A stretch of 64,000 nt of DNA, taken from the NCBI GenBank assembly GCA_023954155.1, contig JAMLIO010000002.1, positions 256,221 to 320,220 of the forward strand. The letters are read 5' to 3'. Shown piece by piece: positions 35,733-44,645 of the stretch; position 1 is the stretch's first letter; the number at the start of each line of letters is the position of its first letter. The position numbers and the translations under genes were made by a program. This DNA is from Pseudobdellovibrionaceae bacterium (GTDB lineage Bacteria > Bdellovibrionota > Bdellovibrionia > Bdellovibrionales > UBA1609). The notes beneath the pieces are model-generated. The model did no database searches and was not told the origin of the DNA. It worked only from the letters and a program-made list of their open reading frames with translations.

Positions 35733-36977
35733 TTAGGCTTTTTTCTGATCTTTGGGGAAGAAAATAAGGCCTAAGATCAAATAAATAGATAGGGACGTGA
35801 GTCCTATGCGGTGGGATCCTGTAAGGCTTGTGACTAGGCCCGTGGTCAGAGGCCCAAACAGTGCTGAAAATTTACCTAACATATTGTAAAGGCCAAAATA
35901 ACTTCCTGTTTCTTCTTTACTGGGAATCAGCTCGCAAAAGTAAGAACGACTTAACGCTTGCACCGAGCCTTGGAATATCCCAATCAAAACACCGCAAGCA
36001 ATGAACTGAGCCGCTGTGTGAATCTGTGTGGCGAGTAGAATCACAACTAAGTAGGCCAAGATACCTAACTTTAAAATCAGAAATTTTGAAACCCGATGGC
36101 TCAGCCAAGTAAAAAGCAAGGCCGCAGGGAAGCCCACAAATTGTACGATCAAAAGGGTGAGAATCATGGTTGAGCTTTCAAGTCCAATGGAGAGTCCATA
36201 GTCGACAGCCATCTTATAAACGGTATGAACGCCATCAATATAAAAAAAGTATGAAATTAAAAATAAGCTTAGAGGTGTGGGTGAGAGGATCAATCCTTTA
36301 AGTTTTTGAAAAAATGCTTTCAGATCCACTTGATCATCATTTTCATTGTAATGGTGCAAGGGTTTGGACATGAGAAGGGGAGCCGAAAAAAACAACCACC
36401 ACAAAGCCGTGGTCACAAACGCTCCATACACAGCGGTCACCTTGTCGATGCCAAAAATTTCTGGTTTCTGAATCACTAAACTTTGCAGTAAGAAGATCAG
36501 ACCACCTCCCAAGTAGCCTAGACCATAGCCCATAAGCGAATTGGAATGATAGTCATCACTACCTTGTGAGTATTCGGGAAGAAGGGAGTCATAAAACAAA
36601 TGACTGAGATTAAAGCAGATCGAAGACACAATAAAAATCACACCAGCCCACCACCATTGGTCTTCGCCTACGGTGACAAAAAGCAAACATGCAGTGACAC
36701 CAAGGAGGGTAACCACGCGAAGGTTGCGCATTTTTGATGAGGTGGTGTTGCTGATTTGACCCAGTAAGGGAGAGAAAAAGAAAATAAATGCGGAGATCAG
36801 ACTGCTAAAAATACCAAGCCAATAAGTGGAGTCTGTAGAGTCTAAGTCTATGGCCCAGTAAGATTTAAAAAAAATCGGAAAAAAACCAGAGATAATGCAA
36901 ACGGCGAATGCAGAGTTCGCCCAATCATACATGCACCAGTAAAAAGATTTCTTTGTCGTTGGTTTTAAAGCAAACAT
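35733..36977 (-). CDS. MFS transporter, UMF1/Atg22-like
   Basis: A 414-residue inner-membrane protein with about 12 membrane segments. The start WCMYDWANSAFAVCI is the hallmark of the UMF1 (Atg22-like) family, and the segment ALSRSYFCELIPSKEETGSYFGLYN is conserved. These proteins export small molecules, amino acids in yeast; the bacterial substrate is unknown. The start at 36977 follows AAAGG with a 7-base gap. Confidence 0.88.
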   Translation of the reverse strand: MFALKPTTKKSFYWCMYDWANSAFAVCIISGFFPIFFKSYWAIDLDSTDSTYWLGIFSSLISAFIFFFSPLLGQISNTTSSKMRNLRVVTLLGVTACLLFVTVGEDQWWWAGVIFIVSSICFNLSHLFYDSLLPEYSQGSDDYHSNSLMGYGLGYLGGGLIFLLQSLVIQKPEIFGIDKVTAVYGAFVTTALWWLFFSAPLLMSKPLHHYNENDDQVDLKAFFQKLKGLILSPTPLSLFLISYFFYIDGVHTVYKMAVDYGLSIGLESSTMILTLLIVQFVGFPAALLFTWLSHRVSKFLILKLGILAYLVVILLATQIHTAAQFIACGVLIGIFQGSVQALSRSYFCELIPSKEETGSYFGLYNMLGKFSALFGPLTTGLVTSLTGSHRIGLTSLSIYLILGLIFFPKDQKKA

Positions 36978-37101
36978 GACTGGACCTTTCAAGTGAGGTT
37001 AGGATTTTGTGTGTTATTAGCAATAATGTTCTCATTATTTTTAGCTTAATGAAAATGGATGTTGTGTCAGAAAAAATTGGATACCTCTACCTATTACTTC
37101 T

Positions 37102-37129
37102 TTGCACAACGAAAAGACTTAGCTATAAT
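37102..37129 (+). promoter_or_regulatory. promoter of the acyl-CoA dehydrogenase gene
   Basis: A perfect -10 TATAAT at 37124-37129 has a weak -35 TTGCAC 16 bp before it. The leader would be about 20 bases and holds AGAGGAGA, a strong ribosome site, before the ATG at 37158. Confidence 0.55.
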
Positions 37130-37157
37130 TATAGACATAATCATCAGAGGAGACGTT

Positions 37158-39641
37158 ATGGACACCTTGACTCAGTTACTACAGCCTATTTATGAATGCA
37201 GCTCTTACGTATTGCTCGCTGGTATTCTTGCTATTCTGATAACGGGATTTTTTGGATTGCCGTTTGTGGCTTGGGTGCTGTCGCTGACGATTGTGCTTTT
37301 GGGATTTCACGCTTCGCCTCTTTGCATTTTGATCTTTTGGGGTCTAAGTTTATTGTTTATCATCCCGCCAGTTCGTAGAACACTGGTCAGTAATCTGGTG
37401 ATGAAAGTCATGAAAGGGATTTTGCCCAAAATTTCGGATACAGAACTTGAGGCTATTGAAGCAGGGTCCGTTTGGATTGAAGGTCAACTGTTTGCAGGTT
37501 ACCCTAAATTTAAAAAAATTTTTAAAGAGAACCCTTATCCAAAATTAACTGCCGAAGAACAAGCCTTCTTAGATGGGCCTGTGGAAGAACTGTGTAAAGC
37601 TGTCAACGATTGGGAAGTGTGGCAGAAAAGAGAGATCCCGAAAGAGGCATGGGATATCATCAAAAAAGAGAAATTTTTTGGGATGATTATTCCCAAGGAA
37701 TATGGCGGTTTGGGATTCTCAGCTTTGGCTCATGGTGCAGTGATTTCTAAATTGACGTCAAGATGTATTCCCCTTGCGGTTACGGTGATGGTTCCGAACT
37801 CTTTAGGACCTGCAGAACTGCTTTATCATTACGGTACAGATGAACAAAAGAAAACGCTTTTGCCTAAGCTTGCAACGGGCGAAGAGATCCCTTGCTTTGG
37901 TTTGACAGAACCTACTGCGGGAAGTGATGCTGGCTCGGTTCTTTCTTATGGTGAGCTTTATAAAGACGCTCAAGGTGAGCTGCGTATTCGTTTAAACTGG
38001 AACAAACGTTGGATCACCTTGGCGGCCATTTCCACTTTAATTGGTTTGGCGTTTCGTTTACGTGATCCAGAGAATCTATTAGGTAAAGGCGAAGACTTGG
38101 GAATCACTTGTGCTTTAATCCCTGCAAAAACACCTGGTGTAGTTGTGGGCCGCCGTCACGATCCATTGGGCGTCCCTTTTTATAATTGTCCAACGCAAGG
38201 TAACGATGTGGATGTATCTATTGATACCGTTGTGGGTGGACTCAGTGGTGTAGGTAAAGGCTGGTCTATGTTGATGGCATGTTTGGCGGCTGGGCGAGGT
38301 ATTTCTCTGCCTTCACAAGCTGTGGGAGGGGCGCAGACCCTGACCCGCATTGTGAGTGCGCACTCGGCGATCAGAATGCAATTTGGAGTTCCTATTGCTT
38401 CCTTTGAAGGTGTGGAAGAGCCTTTGGCTAGAATTTTCTCTTACAATTATATTTTGGAGGCGTGCCGTAATTATACTTGTGGTTCCATTGATGCGGGAAA
38501 CAAACCCGCTGTTGTGACTGCGATGTGTAAATACCACTCTACAGAAATGGGTCGTATTGCGGTGAATGATGCCATGGATGTGATGGGAGGAACGGGAATC
38601 TCTTGCGGACCCAGAAACACAGTGGCCCACGCTTACATTGCCAACCCTATTGGTATCACAGTCGAGGGAGCAAACATTTTGACTCGAACACTGATGATCT
38701 TTGGGCAAGGTCTATTAAGAGCCCATCCTTTTGTGTTTCAAGAAGTGATGGCGGCTACTAATGGTGACCTTAAAGCTTTTGATAGAGCCTTTTGGGCCCA
38801 TGTGGGTTCAGTGGTGAGAAATATGTTTCGTTCTTTCTTGCTCAGTATCACTCGTGGGTACTTGGCCTCCCGTGGACCTGGTGGAGCTTTAGGGCGTTAT
38901 TACCAAAAGCTGTCTTGGGCTTCAGCAAGTTTTGGACTTTTGACCGATATTTCTATGGGGACTCAAGGAGGCTCGTTAAAGTTTAAAGGTAAACTCACAG
39001 GACGATTTGCTGACATCTTGTCTTGGATGTACTTAGCCACTTGTATCCTTAGACGTTATGAAGGGGAAGGCCGTCGTGAAGAGGACCTTGTGATCGTCAG
39101 ATACTCTTTGGACTATGCTTTTGCGCAAATTCAAAAAGGATTCTCAGGTTTATTTTTTAACTTATCTGTTCCTGGATTTTCATGGGTGTTCCGCTTGTTT
39201 GGATTGTGGTCAGAGATCAATCCTATCGGCACACCTCCTTCAGATCGACGAGGACATGAGTTGGTGCGTGCGTTTGTAAAACCTTCTGAGTTCAGAGACC
39301 GACACACTCAAGGAGCCTATATCACTGACGACACTCAAGAGCCTATGGGGCGTCTGGATTACACACTCACAAAAATTACTGAAGCCCGAGAAATCGAAAG
39401 AAAAATCAAGAAGGCGATCCGTGCGAAAACCTTACCCAAAGGCCCACTGGCTTCTTTGGTCGATGAAGCGGTCAGCAAAGGTGTGATCTCATCCGATGAA
39501 AAAGAAATCTTATTACTTGCGGAATCCCTAAGATGGGATGCGATCCAAGTGGATGATTTTGACGATGATGAGTACAAAGCCCACACGATTAAATCCAAAG
39601 TGACAGGGCTTGAGCCGAACTTAACCAAACACCACCCTTAA
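37158..39641 (+). CDS. fadE: FadE-like acyl-CoA dehydrogenase
   Basis: The product has 827 residues, the size of the proteobacterial FadE rather than the 380-residue standard enzyme. Two or three N-terminal hydrophobic segments (about 15-70) are followed by the dehydrogenase region: FGLTEPTAGSDAGS near 255 for FAD/substrate binding, and DVMGGTGISCGPRN for the catalytic-loop area. A long C-terminal FadE-specific domain follows. It does the first step of fatty-acid beta-oxidation on the membrane, passing electrons to ETF; ETF-QO is encoded 8 kb away. The ATG at 37158 follows a strong ribosome site. Confidence 0.93.
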   Translation: MDTLTQLLQPIYECSSYVLLAGILAILITGFFGLPFVAWVLSLTIVLLGFHASPLCILIFWGLSLLFIIPPVRRTLVSNLVMKVMKGILPKISDTELEAIEAGSVWIEGQLFAGYPKFKKIFKENPYPKLTAEEQAFLDGPVEELCKAVNDWEVWQKREIPKEAWDIIKKEKFFGMIIPKEYGGLGFSALAHGAVISKLTSRCIPLAVTVMVPNSLGPAELLYHYGTDEQKKTLLPKLATGEEIPCFGLTEPTAGSDAGSVLSYGELYKDAQGELRIRLNWNKRWITLAAISTLIGLAFRLRDPENLLGKGEDLGITCALIPAKTPGVVVGRRHDPLGVPFYNCPTQGNDVDVSIDTVVGGLSGVGKGWSMLMACLAAGRGISLPSQAVGGAQTLTRIVSAHSAIRMQFGVPIASFEGVEEPLARIFSYNYILEACRNYTCGSIDAGNKPAVVTAMCKYHSTEMGRIAVNDAMDVMGGTGISCGPRNTVAHAYIANPIGITVEGANILTRTLMIFGQGLLRAHPFVFQEVMAATNGDLKAFDRAFWAHVGSVVRNMFRSFLLSITRGYLASRGPGGALGRYYQKLSWASASFGLLTDISMGTQGGSLKFKGKLTGRFADILSWMYLATCILRRYEGEGRREEDLVIVRYSLDYAFAQIQKGFSGLFFNLSVPGFSWVFRLFGLWSEINPIGTPPSDRRGHELVRAFVKPSEFRDRHTQGAYITDDTQEPMGRLDYTLTKITEAREIERKIKKAIRAKTLPKGPLASLVDEAVSKGVISSDEKEILLLAESLRWDAIQVDDFDDDEYKAHTIKSKVTGLEPNLTKHHP

Positions 39642-39652
39642 TACGAGGGATG

Positions 39653-39679
39653 AAGGCCACCATGAGTGGCCTTTTTTTT
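39653..39679 (+). terminator. intrinsic terminator of fadE
   Basis: AAGGCCAC-catga-GTGGCCTT with a run of eight T. Confidence 0.92.
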
Positions 39680-39737
39680 AGATAAATAGAGATTTAATTT
39701 TAAATTCTAGAGAATTCTAAGACCAAAATCAGAGAGG

Positions 39738-40688
39738 TTATTCTGCGGTTTTGGCCTCAAATACAGATCTTCGTTGATCTTGAAATTGCTGTTGTCTTTG
39801 GCATTCTTTAAGAACTTGTTTTTCAAAATCGAGGTTGTGATGGTAGCCCACGACCAGAGCCACACTGTGTGGGCGTGCAAGCATAGACTTTAACATATAC
39901 TCGTTACGCTCTGGCACTTGAGAGAGTAAGAAGGCATTGTACTCAAGATACTCGGCAAGATATCGTCTCAGATCAGGGTCTTTTTCTAACCTGACTACTT
40001 CTTTAATGTACTCGGGCGTAATTTCAAAACCCATGCGCTCTTGTTTTTTTAATAACTCCAAAGTTCTTTCAGAAAGTTGGCTATAAAGATGAGCGTTTGA
40101 AGCGGCCCAAACAGGCATTCGTTTTTCTGCTTCTGTCAGTAGTTTTCCGTTTTCTACAGCTAGTAGAGGTTTTTTTAAACGGGCATAAGAGTACATAGCA
40201 TCAGGTCCTGGAACGATAAGTAAACTTTCATTGATCTTATCTTTTAAATGCGGGCAGCGTTCCATATACTTTTGTGCTCCTGCAATGATCTTTTGATAAA
40301 GTGTGTTCACATCTTTTTGTTCTTGGGCAGCACGCTCAGTAGCGATCTCTTGAAATTTTCCACTCTGAGATAATTTGGTGTACACACGCTTGGCGTGATT
40401 TAAAATGTTTTTGTTGTCTTCTAAAAAGCCTTTAAGGGCTATTTCTACATTACTGCAACTTCGATCCATAGAGTCCCCGTAAAGTTCCAAGGAATACGCA
40501 AAATCCCCATTACCAGGATGGTGCCAACCATAAATCCCTATGGTTCTGCCATCAGGAAAGTCCACTTCAAAGGTGTACTGATCTATCTTCCTGAGTTCAC
40601 ACTGCTTGGACCAAACCCCAGAGGAGAAACCTAAGGCACCTACGAACACTAACATTTTAAAAATTGAATTTTGAATTGATAATTTCAT
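39738..40688 (-). CDS. exported protein, possibly TraB/Tiki-like
   Basis: The product has 316 residues with a signal peptide (cut near VWS). Two segments recall the TraB/GumN/Tiki metalloprotease-like fold: IGIYGWHHPGN near residue 50 and, near the end, RNEYMLKSMLARPHSVALVVGYHHNLDFEKQVL. The latter has the Arg-Asn...Met and VGxxH pattern of that family. Between them it is helical. The assignment rests on pattern memory and needs a profile search. Palindrome P4 is 103 bp upstream of the start. Confidence 0.5.
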   Translation of the reverse strand: MKLSIQNSIFKMLVFVGALGFSSGVWSKQCELRKIDQYTFEVDFPDGRTIGIYGWHHPGNGDFAYSLELYGDSMDRSCSNVEIALKGFLEDNKNILNHAKRVYTKLSQSGKFQEIATERAAQEQKDVNTLYQKIIAGAQKYMERCPHLKDKINESLLIVPGPDAMYSYARLKKPLLAVENGKLLTEAEKRMPVWAASNAHLYSQLSERTLELLKKQERMGFEITPEYIKEVVRLEKDPDLRRYLAEYLEYNAFLLSQVPERNEYMLKSMLARPHSVALVVGYHHNLDFEKQVLKECQRQQQFQDQRRSVFEAKTAE

Positions 40689-40791
40689 GCTTTAAGCAAA
40701 GCAAGTAACATACCTAAACCAGCTCCAAACCATTGATTTTCATAAGCTATTTGCGTCTAAATTCTTAACACTAGACTAAAATAAAACATGC

Positions 40792-40968
40792 CACAGTTTC
40801 TTCCTCCTTTTACTCTTCTCTTTTGGGATACCTCTTTGAAGGCGGACCTCCAGCAAGCGGGACGCGTTTTGCCCGAAAGGGCAAATGCTGGCAGAGCCCA
40901 TGGATGGGCGTGTCCGCCTTCAAAGAGGTATCCCAAAAGAGAAAGGCAAATAGGAGGAAGAAACTGTG
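40792..40968. repeat. giant palindrome P4 (family B)
   Basis: 177 bp: arms of 56 and 57 bases that pair almost perfectly (one mismatched stretch), around a 64-base core (40848-40911). On the plus strand the core reads CTCCAGCAAGCGGGACGCG, then TTTTGCCC-GAAA-GGGCAAA, TGCTGG, AGAGCCCATGGATGGGC. CCAGC pairs with GCTGG, and GCCCAT with ATGGGC, so the core folds into two hairpins on top of the arm stem. It lies between the FKBP gene end and the TraB-like gene start. Confidence 0.95.
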
Positions 40969-41019
40969 TGAAGTGGGCGATTGTGAGTTTAGAGAGCAGA
41001 ACCAGAGGGGGGCGTCCAT

Positions 41020-41059
41020 AAAAAAAGGCCACCCGAAGGTCGCCTTTTATTTTTTTTGG
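41020..41059 (-). terminator. intrinsic terminator of the FKBP gene
   Basis: Read on the minus strand, AAAAGGCGACC-TTCG-GGTGGCCTTTT with a long T-run, 17 bp after the stop of the FKBP gene. Confidence 0.88.
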
Positions 41060-41072
41060 AATTATTAAAAAC

Positions 41073-41783
41073 TTAGTTTGTTTTTAAGATTTCAAGAAGC
41101 TCGATTTCAAAAGTTAAAGGAGCACCTGGTTTGATTTTTGGTGGAGCACCACGATCGCCATAGGCAAGATCAGAAGGGCAAGTCACTTTGGCCTTACCAC
41201 CGACTTTGATCTTTTGCACAGCTTCTGTCCAACATGGAATCACACGATTAAGTGGGAACACCATTGGGCTAGGCTCTTTAGCTAAAGGACCATCTAGTTT
41301 TTCAATAGAACTGTCAAACACAGTGCCATCACGAAGTTGACCGTGATAGTTCACCTTTACAGTGTCCTCAGCCGAAGGAGTATCACCGCTACCTGCTTGA
41401 ATCTCCTTGAAGACGATTCCTGTAGCAGTCACTTCCGCTCCCTCTTCTTTTTGCATTTTTTCTATATAAGCTTTTGCTCCGTCTCTTTCTTTGTCAGCAA
41501 TTGCTTTTGTTCTTTTGTCAGCAAATTTATTGATCTCTAAACCAATGTTAGGCACCTCAGCTTTAAGTTGAGAACCTGCCAATGAATCTGCGACACCAGT
41601 AAGCAAAATCTTTTGCTCAGCAGCTGTGAGTTCGTAAGGCTTTAATCTTTCGCCAAAGTTTGCGCCCAAAGCATAGATCACTTTTTCATCATCTGTTTTA
41701 ATTGAAGAGGCACTGACCCCTCCGATTTTATTACAAGCTGTTAGGGATAAAGCTAACCCAAGTAATAGCCATGTTGCTTTCAT
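41073..41783 (-). CDS. FKBP-type peptidyl-prolyl isomerase lipoprotein
   Basis: A 236-residue envelope lipoprotein: the signal ends in LTAC (Cys17). A helical dimerisation domain typical of FkpA/Mip (about 25-120) precedes the FKBP domain. That domain has VKVNYHGQLRDGTVFDSS, then PLNRVIPCWTEAVQKIKVGGK and YGDRGAPPKIKPGAPLTFEIELL. It assists folding of exported proteins. A strong minus-strand terminator lies just past its stop. Confidence 0.93.
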   Translation of the reverse strand: MKATWLLLGLALSLTACNKIGGVSASSIKTDDEKVIYALGANFGERLKPYELTAAEQKILLTGVADSLAGSQLKAEVPNIGLEINKFADKRTKAIADKERDGAKAYIEKMQKEEGAEVTATGIVFKEIQAGSGDTPSAEDTVKVNYHGQLRDGTVFDSSIEKLDGPLAKEPSPMVFPLNRVIPCWTEAVQKIKVGGKAKVTCPSDLAYGDRGAPPKIKPGAPLTFEIELLEILKTN

Positions 41784-41962
41784 AATTATTATCTCCTTAT
41801 TTAATCCAACCCTAATAATTTACTTGCCTTTGAGGCTATTGCCAAAACAAGCCATAGCCTAATGCAAAGTATTATGCCTGCTAAATGAACAGATTTAGCA
41901 GATACCCGTTTTCAGGCATTTAAAGGTTACATATTTCGTAAAAGCCATGTAAGTTGGCCCTC

Positions 41963-42898
41963 ATGCGACCCGAAAAGTTTAAATTCCTATGGAAGTTTCT
42001 TTTAGCTTACACTTGGTTTGTCATTCTCTGGGGAGCTTTTGTTAGAGCTTCAGGCTCAGGAGATGGGTGTGGAAAGAACTGGCCCACCTGTCATGGGCAG
42101 CTGATCCCTAAAAATTCTGACATTCAAACATGGATCGAATACATCCACCGCTCTACATCGGGTCTGTATGGCATCTATGTCTTAGTTTTAGTGGTTTTAG
42201 CTTGGCGATTTTTTACTCCTCTTTTTAAAGTCAAAAGTGCTCAAGGTGAACAGTTCCAAGCCAAAAAGTTTTGGCGTTCCACTCATTTTCTACTTCCCCT
42301 AGGAGTTTTATTTTTCACCATCACTGAAGCCCTGATTGGTGCTCAACTTGTTCTGTCAGGGCTGGTCGGATCTAATGAGTCATGGGCTCGTGCTCTGGTT
42401 ATGGTCATTCACTTGGTGAATACGTTTTTTCTGACAGGATGTATTGTCGGCACCATCAGCCTGATTCTTCCGCCACGCCCATCAGAGAAAGCCGCAAGAT
42501 GGAATTACGCGTTTTTTACACTGAATGCTCTAGGTCTTTTTGCTGTAGCAAGCCTTGGTGCTATTGCGGCCTTAGGGGATACCCTTTATCCTTCTGAAAC
42601 CCTTAGAGACGGTATCCAAAAAGACTTTGCTGAAAATGCTCATTTTTTAATAAAACTCAGAGTCTGGCATCCGATCATTGCTGTTCTAGTCACATGGAGC
42701 GTGAGCACCATGGCGTTTCAAAATATTGAAAAACCTTATGCTAAACATCTTTTATTTTGGATGTGTTCCACCCTTTTTATTGGTCTTATCAACTTGTTTT
42801 TGCTAGCTCCCATTGCTCTGCAACTGACTCACCTGTTGTGGGCCCAAATCCTCTGGGCTCAGTTTTGCCTTTTTGGTTTTAAAAACATCCACTCTTAA
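41963..42898 (+). CDS. ctaA: COX15/CtaA-family heme A synthase
   Basis: About 311 residues with seven or eight membrane segments. The conserved GAFVRASGSGDGCGKNWPTCHG contains the cysteine pair. His ligands for heme are in YIHRSTSGLYG, VIHLVN and RVWHPIIA. CtaA oxidises the heme O methyl group to give heme A for aa3-type oxidases, so such an oxidase is expected elsewhere. The ATG at 41963 lacks a clear ribosome site; a TTG at 41954 is in frame. Confidence 0.88.
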   Translation: MRPEKFKFLWKFLLAYTWFVILWGAFVRASGSGDGCGKNWPTCHGQLIPKNSDIQTWIEYIHRSTSGLYGIYVLVLVVLAWRFFTPLFKVKSAQGEQFQAKKFWRSTHFLLPLGVLFFTITEALIGAQLVLSGLVGSNESWARALVMVIHLVNTFFLTGCIVGTISLILPPRPSEKAARWNYAFFTLNALGLFAVASLGAIAALGDTLYPSETLRDGIQKDFAENAHFLIKLRVWHPIIAVLVTWSVSTMAFQNIEKPYAKHLLFWMCSTLFIGLINLFLLAPIALQLTHLLWAQILWAQFCLFGFKNIHS

Positions 42899-42913
42899 GC
42901 GAGTTCCGCCTGT

Positions 42914-42985
42914 TCCATTTAGCTTTGTTCTTGGATTTATAGGACAAAGTCTTCTTCTATAAAGCCAAGGACAAAGCTAAATGGA
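42914..42985. repeat. palindrome P10 between convergent genes
   Basis: A 72-bp hairpin: arms of 29 bases (TCCATTTAGCTTTGT... and its complement) with two mismatches and a 14-base loop. It sits 15 and 19 bp from two convergent stops (ctaA and pdxH). There is no T-run. It lacks the A or B core. It may act as a bidirectional terminator or RNA end-protector. Confidence 0.8.
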
Positions 42986-43004
42986 GCAAGTGCCGTAAAC
43001 GTAA

Positions 43005-43628
43005 TCAGGGGTTGAGGCGTGTGATTTGCCATTGTTGGGGGGAGGTTTTGGTGTAGGTGAAACGGTGGTGGAGGCGAAATTCGCCCTCTTGCCAGAATTC
43101 AAAAGACTCGGCTTCAAGTTGTAGGCCACCCCAATGTGGGGGGCGAGGGATGGGTGTGCCTTTGAATTTTTCTTCTATGGCTTTCACGTTGTTAAGCAAA
43201 GTTTCATAGTCAGCAATCGGAGCGCTTTGTGCCGAAGCCCACGCATGGATTTGGCTTTCGCGGGGACGAGTGTTCCAGTAGTTATCGCTGTCCATTTCAG
43301 TACAGGGTGTGACTTGTCCTAGGATGCGAATCTGTTTTCCGAGTTCTTTCCAGAAGAATAAAAGGCTGGCTTTAGGATGTTTTTGCAACTCGGTGGATTT
43401 GTTACTGTTGTAGTTAGTAAAAAACTGAAAGTAAGGAGATTTAAATCCTCTTAGTAAAACCACACGGGACTGAGGGTAATCCCTTTCGTCCACAGTGTTT
43501 AGGATCATAAACTCAGGGTAAAGTGCAACTTGTTGTTGAGCAATAAGCCACCACTTTTGAAATTGCTCAAAAGGATTTGGATCGAGATCTGATTTTTGAA
43601 GTCTTTGAAATCTTGATTGCGTGTCCAT
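43005..43628 (-). CDS. pdxH: pyridoxamine 5'-phosphate oxidase
   Basis: A 207-residue FMN enzyme making pyridoxal phosphate. It has SRVVLLRGFKSPYFQFFTNYNSNKS for FMN binding, RPRESQIHAWAS in the middle, and the C-terminal RPPHWGG...FEFWQEGEFRLHHR, all PdxH signatures. Supplies PLP for enzymes such as the aminotransferase and threonine dehydratase here. A TTTTAC repeat lies just upstream. Confidence 0.95.
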   Translation of the reverse strand: MDTQSRFQRLQKSDLDPNPFEQFQKWWLIAQQQVALYPEFMILNTVDERDYPQSRVVLLRGFKSPYFQFFTNYNSNKSTELQKHPKASLLFFWKELGKQIRILGQVTPCTEMDSDNYWNTRPRESQIHAWASAQSAPIADYETLLNNVKAIEEKFKGTPIPRPPHWGGLQLEAESFEFWQEGEFRLHHRFTYTKTSPQQWQITRLNP

Positions 43629-43643
43629 CTGTGTGATCCTGTT

Positions 43644-43673
43644 TTTTACTTTTACTTTTACTTTTACTTTTAC
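43644..43673. repeat. hexamer repeat (TTTTAC)5 upstream of pdxH
   Basis: Five perfect copies of TTTTAC, then an imperfect copy, and CTGT repeats. It starts 16 bp before the pdxH start codon (pdxH is read on the minus strand), within its leader or promoter. Confidence 0.95.
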
Positions 43674-43704
43674 TTTTCTCTGTCTGTCTGTGGCGCTTTT
43701 TATT

Positions 43705-44307
43705 TTAACGATAGTAAGGGTTTGAGCCTTCGGAGTGGTCGGTGACGTCTTTTACAGCGACGACGTAACTGAATTCATTTTTTAAGGCCACTTCGATACC
43801 GTCACGCATGGTTTGGGCGGCTAAACCACAGCCCTGACAACCCCCTAACATCTGCAAGTACACTACGCCATCTTGGTAGTCTAAAAACTTAACTTCACCA
43901 CCATGGGAGGCGAGCTGGGGGTTGATGTTTTCTTCTAAAAATTCATAAATAGGTTTTGTTTCTGCGGTGAGTTCCATAGACTCATCTTCTACTTCGCGAA
44001 CAATAGGTTCTTGGTTTTCTTCTGGGGTGACGTCTTCATCATAGATGGAAAAGTGATGCTCTATCATATCCACCAAAGGTTGGGCTAACATGTCCCAATC
44101 CACCCAATCAGCACGAGTGATCGTGATCTTTTGTGGTTCTAAGGTGAGTTCTTCCACCCATGGAAAACCAAAAATTTTAGACCCCAGAGGGGAATACTGC
44201 GCGTCTTTAGAGACTTTATAAGTTTTGGTCTTTTGTGAAATAGCTTGATCTAAAATAAAATCTAAAGATTTGTCTTTTAGTTGTTCTTTGGAAAAGGTCA
44301 CTTTCAT
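43705..44307 (-). CDS. Nfu-type iron-sulfur scaffold protein
   Basis: The product has 200 residues. An N-terminal Nfu_N-like domain (1-90) contains SPLGSKIFGFPWVEELTL. An acidic linker and a C-terminal NifU domain (about 118-190) follow, with the cluster-binding GGCQGCGLA (Cys157, Cys160). It carries and delivers 4Fe-4S clusters, for example to aconitase. No isc/suf genes lie nearby. Confidence 0.92.
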   Translation of the reverse strand: MKVTFSKEQLKDKSLDFILDQAISQKTKTYKVSKDAQYSPLGSKIFGFPWVEELTLEPQKITITRADWVDWDMLAQPLVDMIEHHFSIYDEDVTPEENQEPIVREVEDESMELTAETKPIYEFLEENINPQLASHGGEVKFLDYQDGVVYLQMLGGCQGCGLAAQTMRDGIEVALKNEFSYVVAVKDVTDHSEGSNPYYR

Positions 44308-44375
44308 GGGACACCTCAGATCATAGAGATGTCATAGTACATAGTGATTCCATGTGCAAGCATAAGGCGTAAAGC

Positions 44376-44643
44376 CTTTCAAACTGGCCTATCTCCTGAG
44401 TATTTCAAATTTAGATTCCCTTTGTTGTTCTTGAGTTTTTTAAGATCATCTAAAGCTCTTATATCTTTCAAAGGAGCCCCGCCCGTCCATGGGCTTGCCA
44501 GTATTTGCCCTTCGGGCAAAACGCGTCACGCTTACTGGAGGGCTCCTTTGAAAGATATAAGAGCTTTAGATGATCTTAAAAAACTCAAGAACAACAAAGG
44601 GAATCTAAATTTGAAATACTCAGGAGATAGGCCAGTTTGAAAG
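44376..44643. repeat. giant palindrome P5 (family B), 103-bp perfect arms
   Basis: 268 bp. Arms 44376-44478 and 44541-44643 are exact reverse complements over all 103 bases. The 62-base core is in minus-strand orientation: CTCCAGTAAGCGTGACGCG, TTTTGCCC-GAA-GGGCAAA, TACTGG, AAGCCCATGGACGGGC. Compared with P4, the outer hairpin pair changes from CCAGC/GCTGG to CCAGT/ACTGG, keeping the pairing. The right edge is two bases from the M48 gene stop codon. Confidence 0.97.
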
Positions 44644-44645
44644 AC

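Noticed and set aside
40788-41068. Several open frames across P4 on both strands
   Set aside because: They are read through the palindrome and mirror each other because of its symmetry; no ribosome site or family match. The same holds for frames inside P2, P3, P5, P6, P7 and P8.
43637-43700. TTTTAC/CTGT tract as a protein-coding repeat
   Set aside because: It lies outside any supported gene, between pdxH and the Nfu gene.
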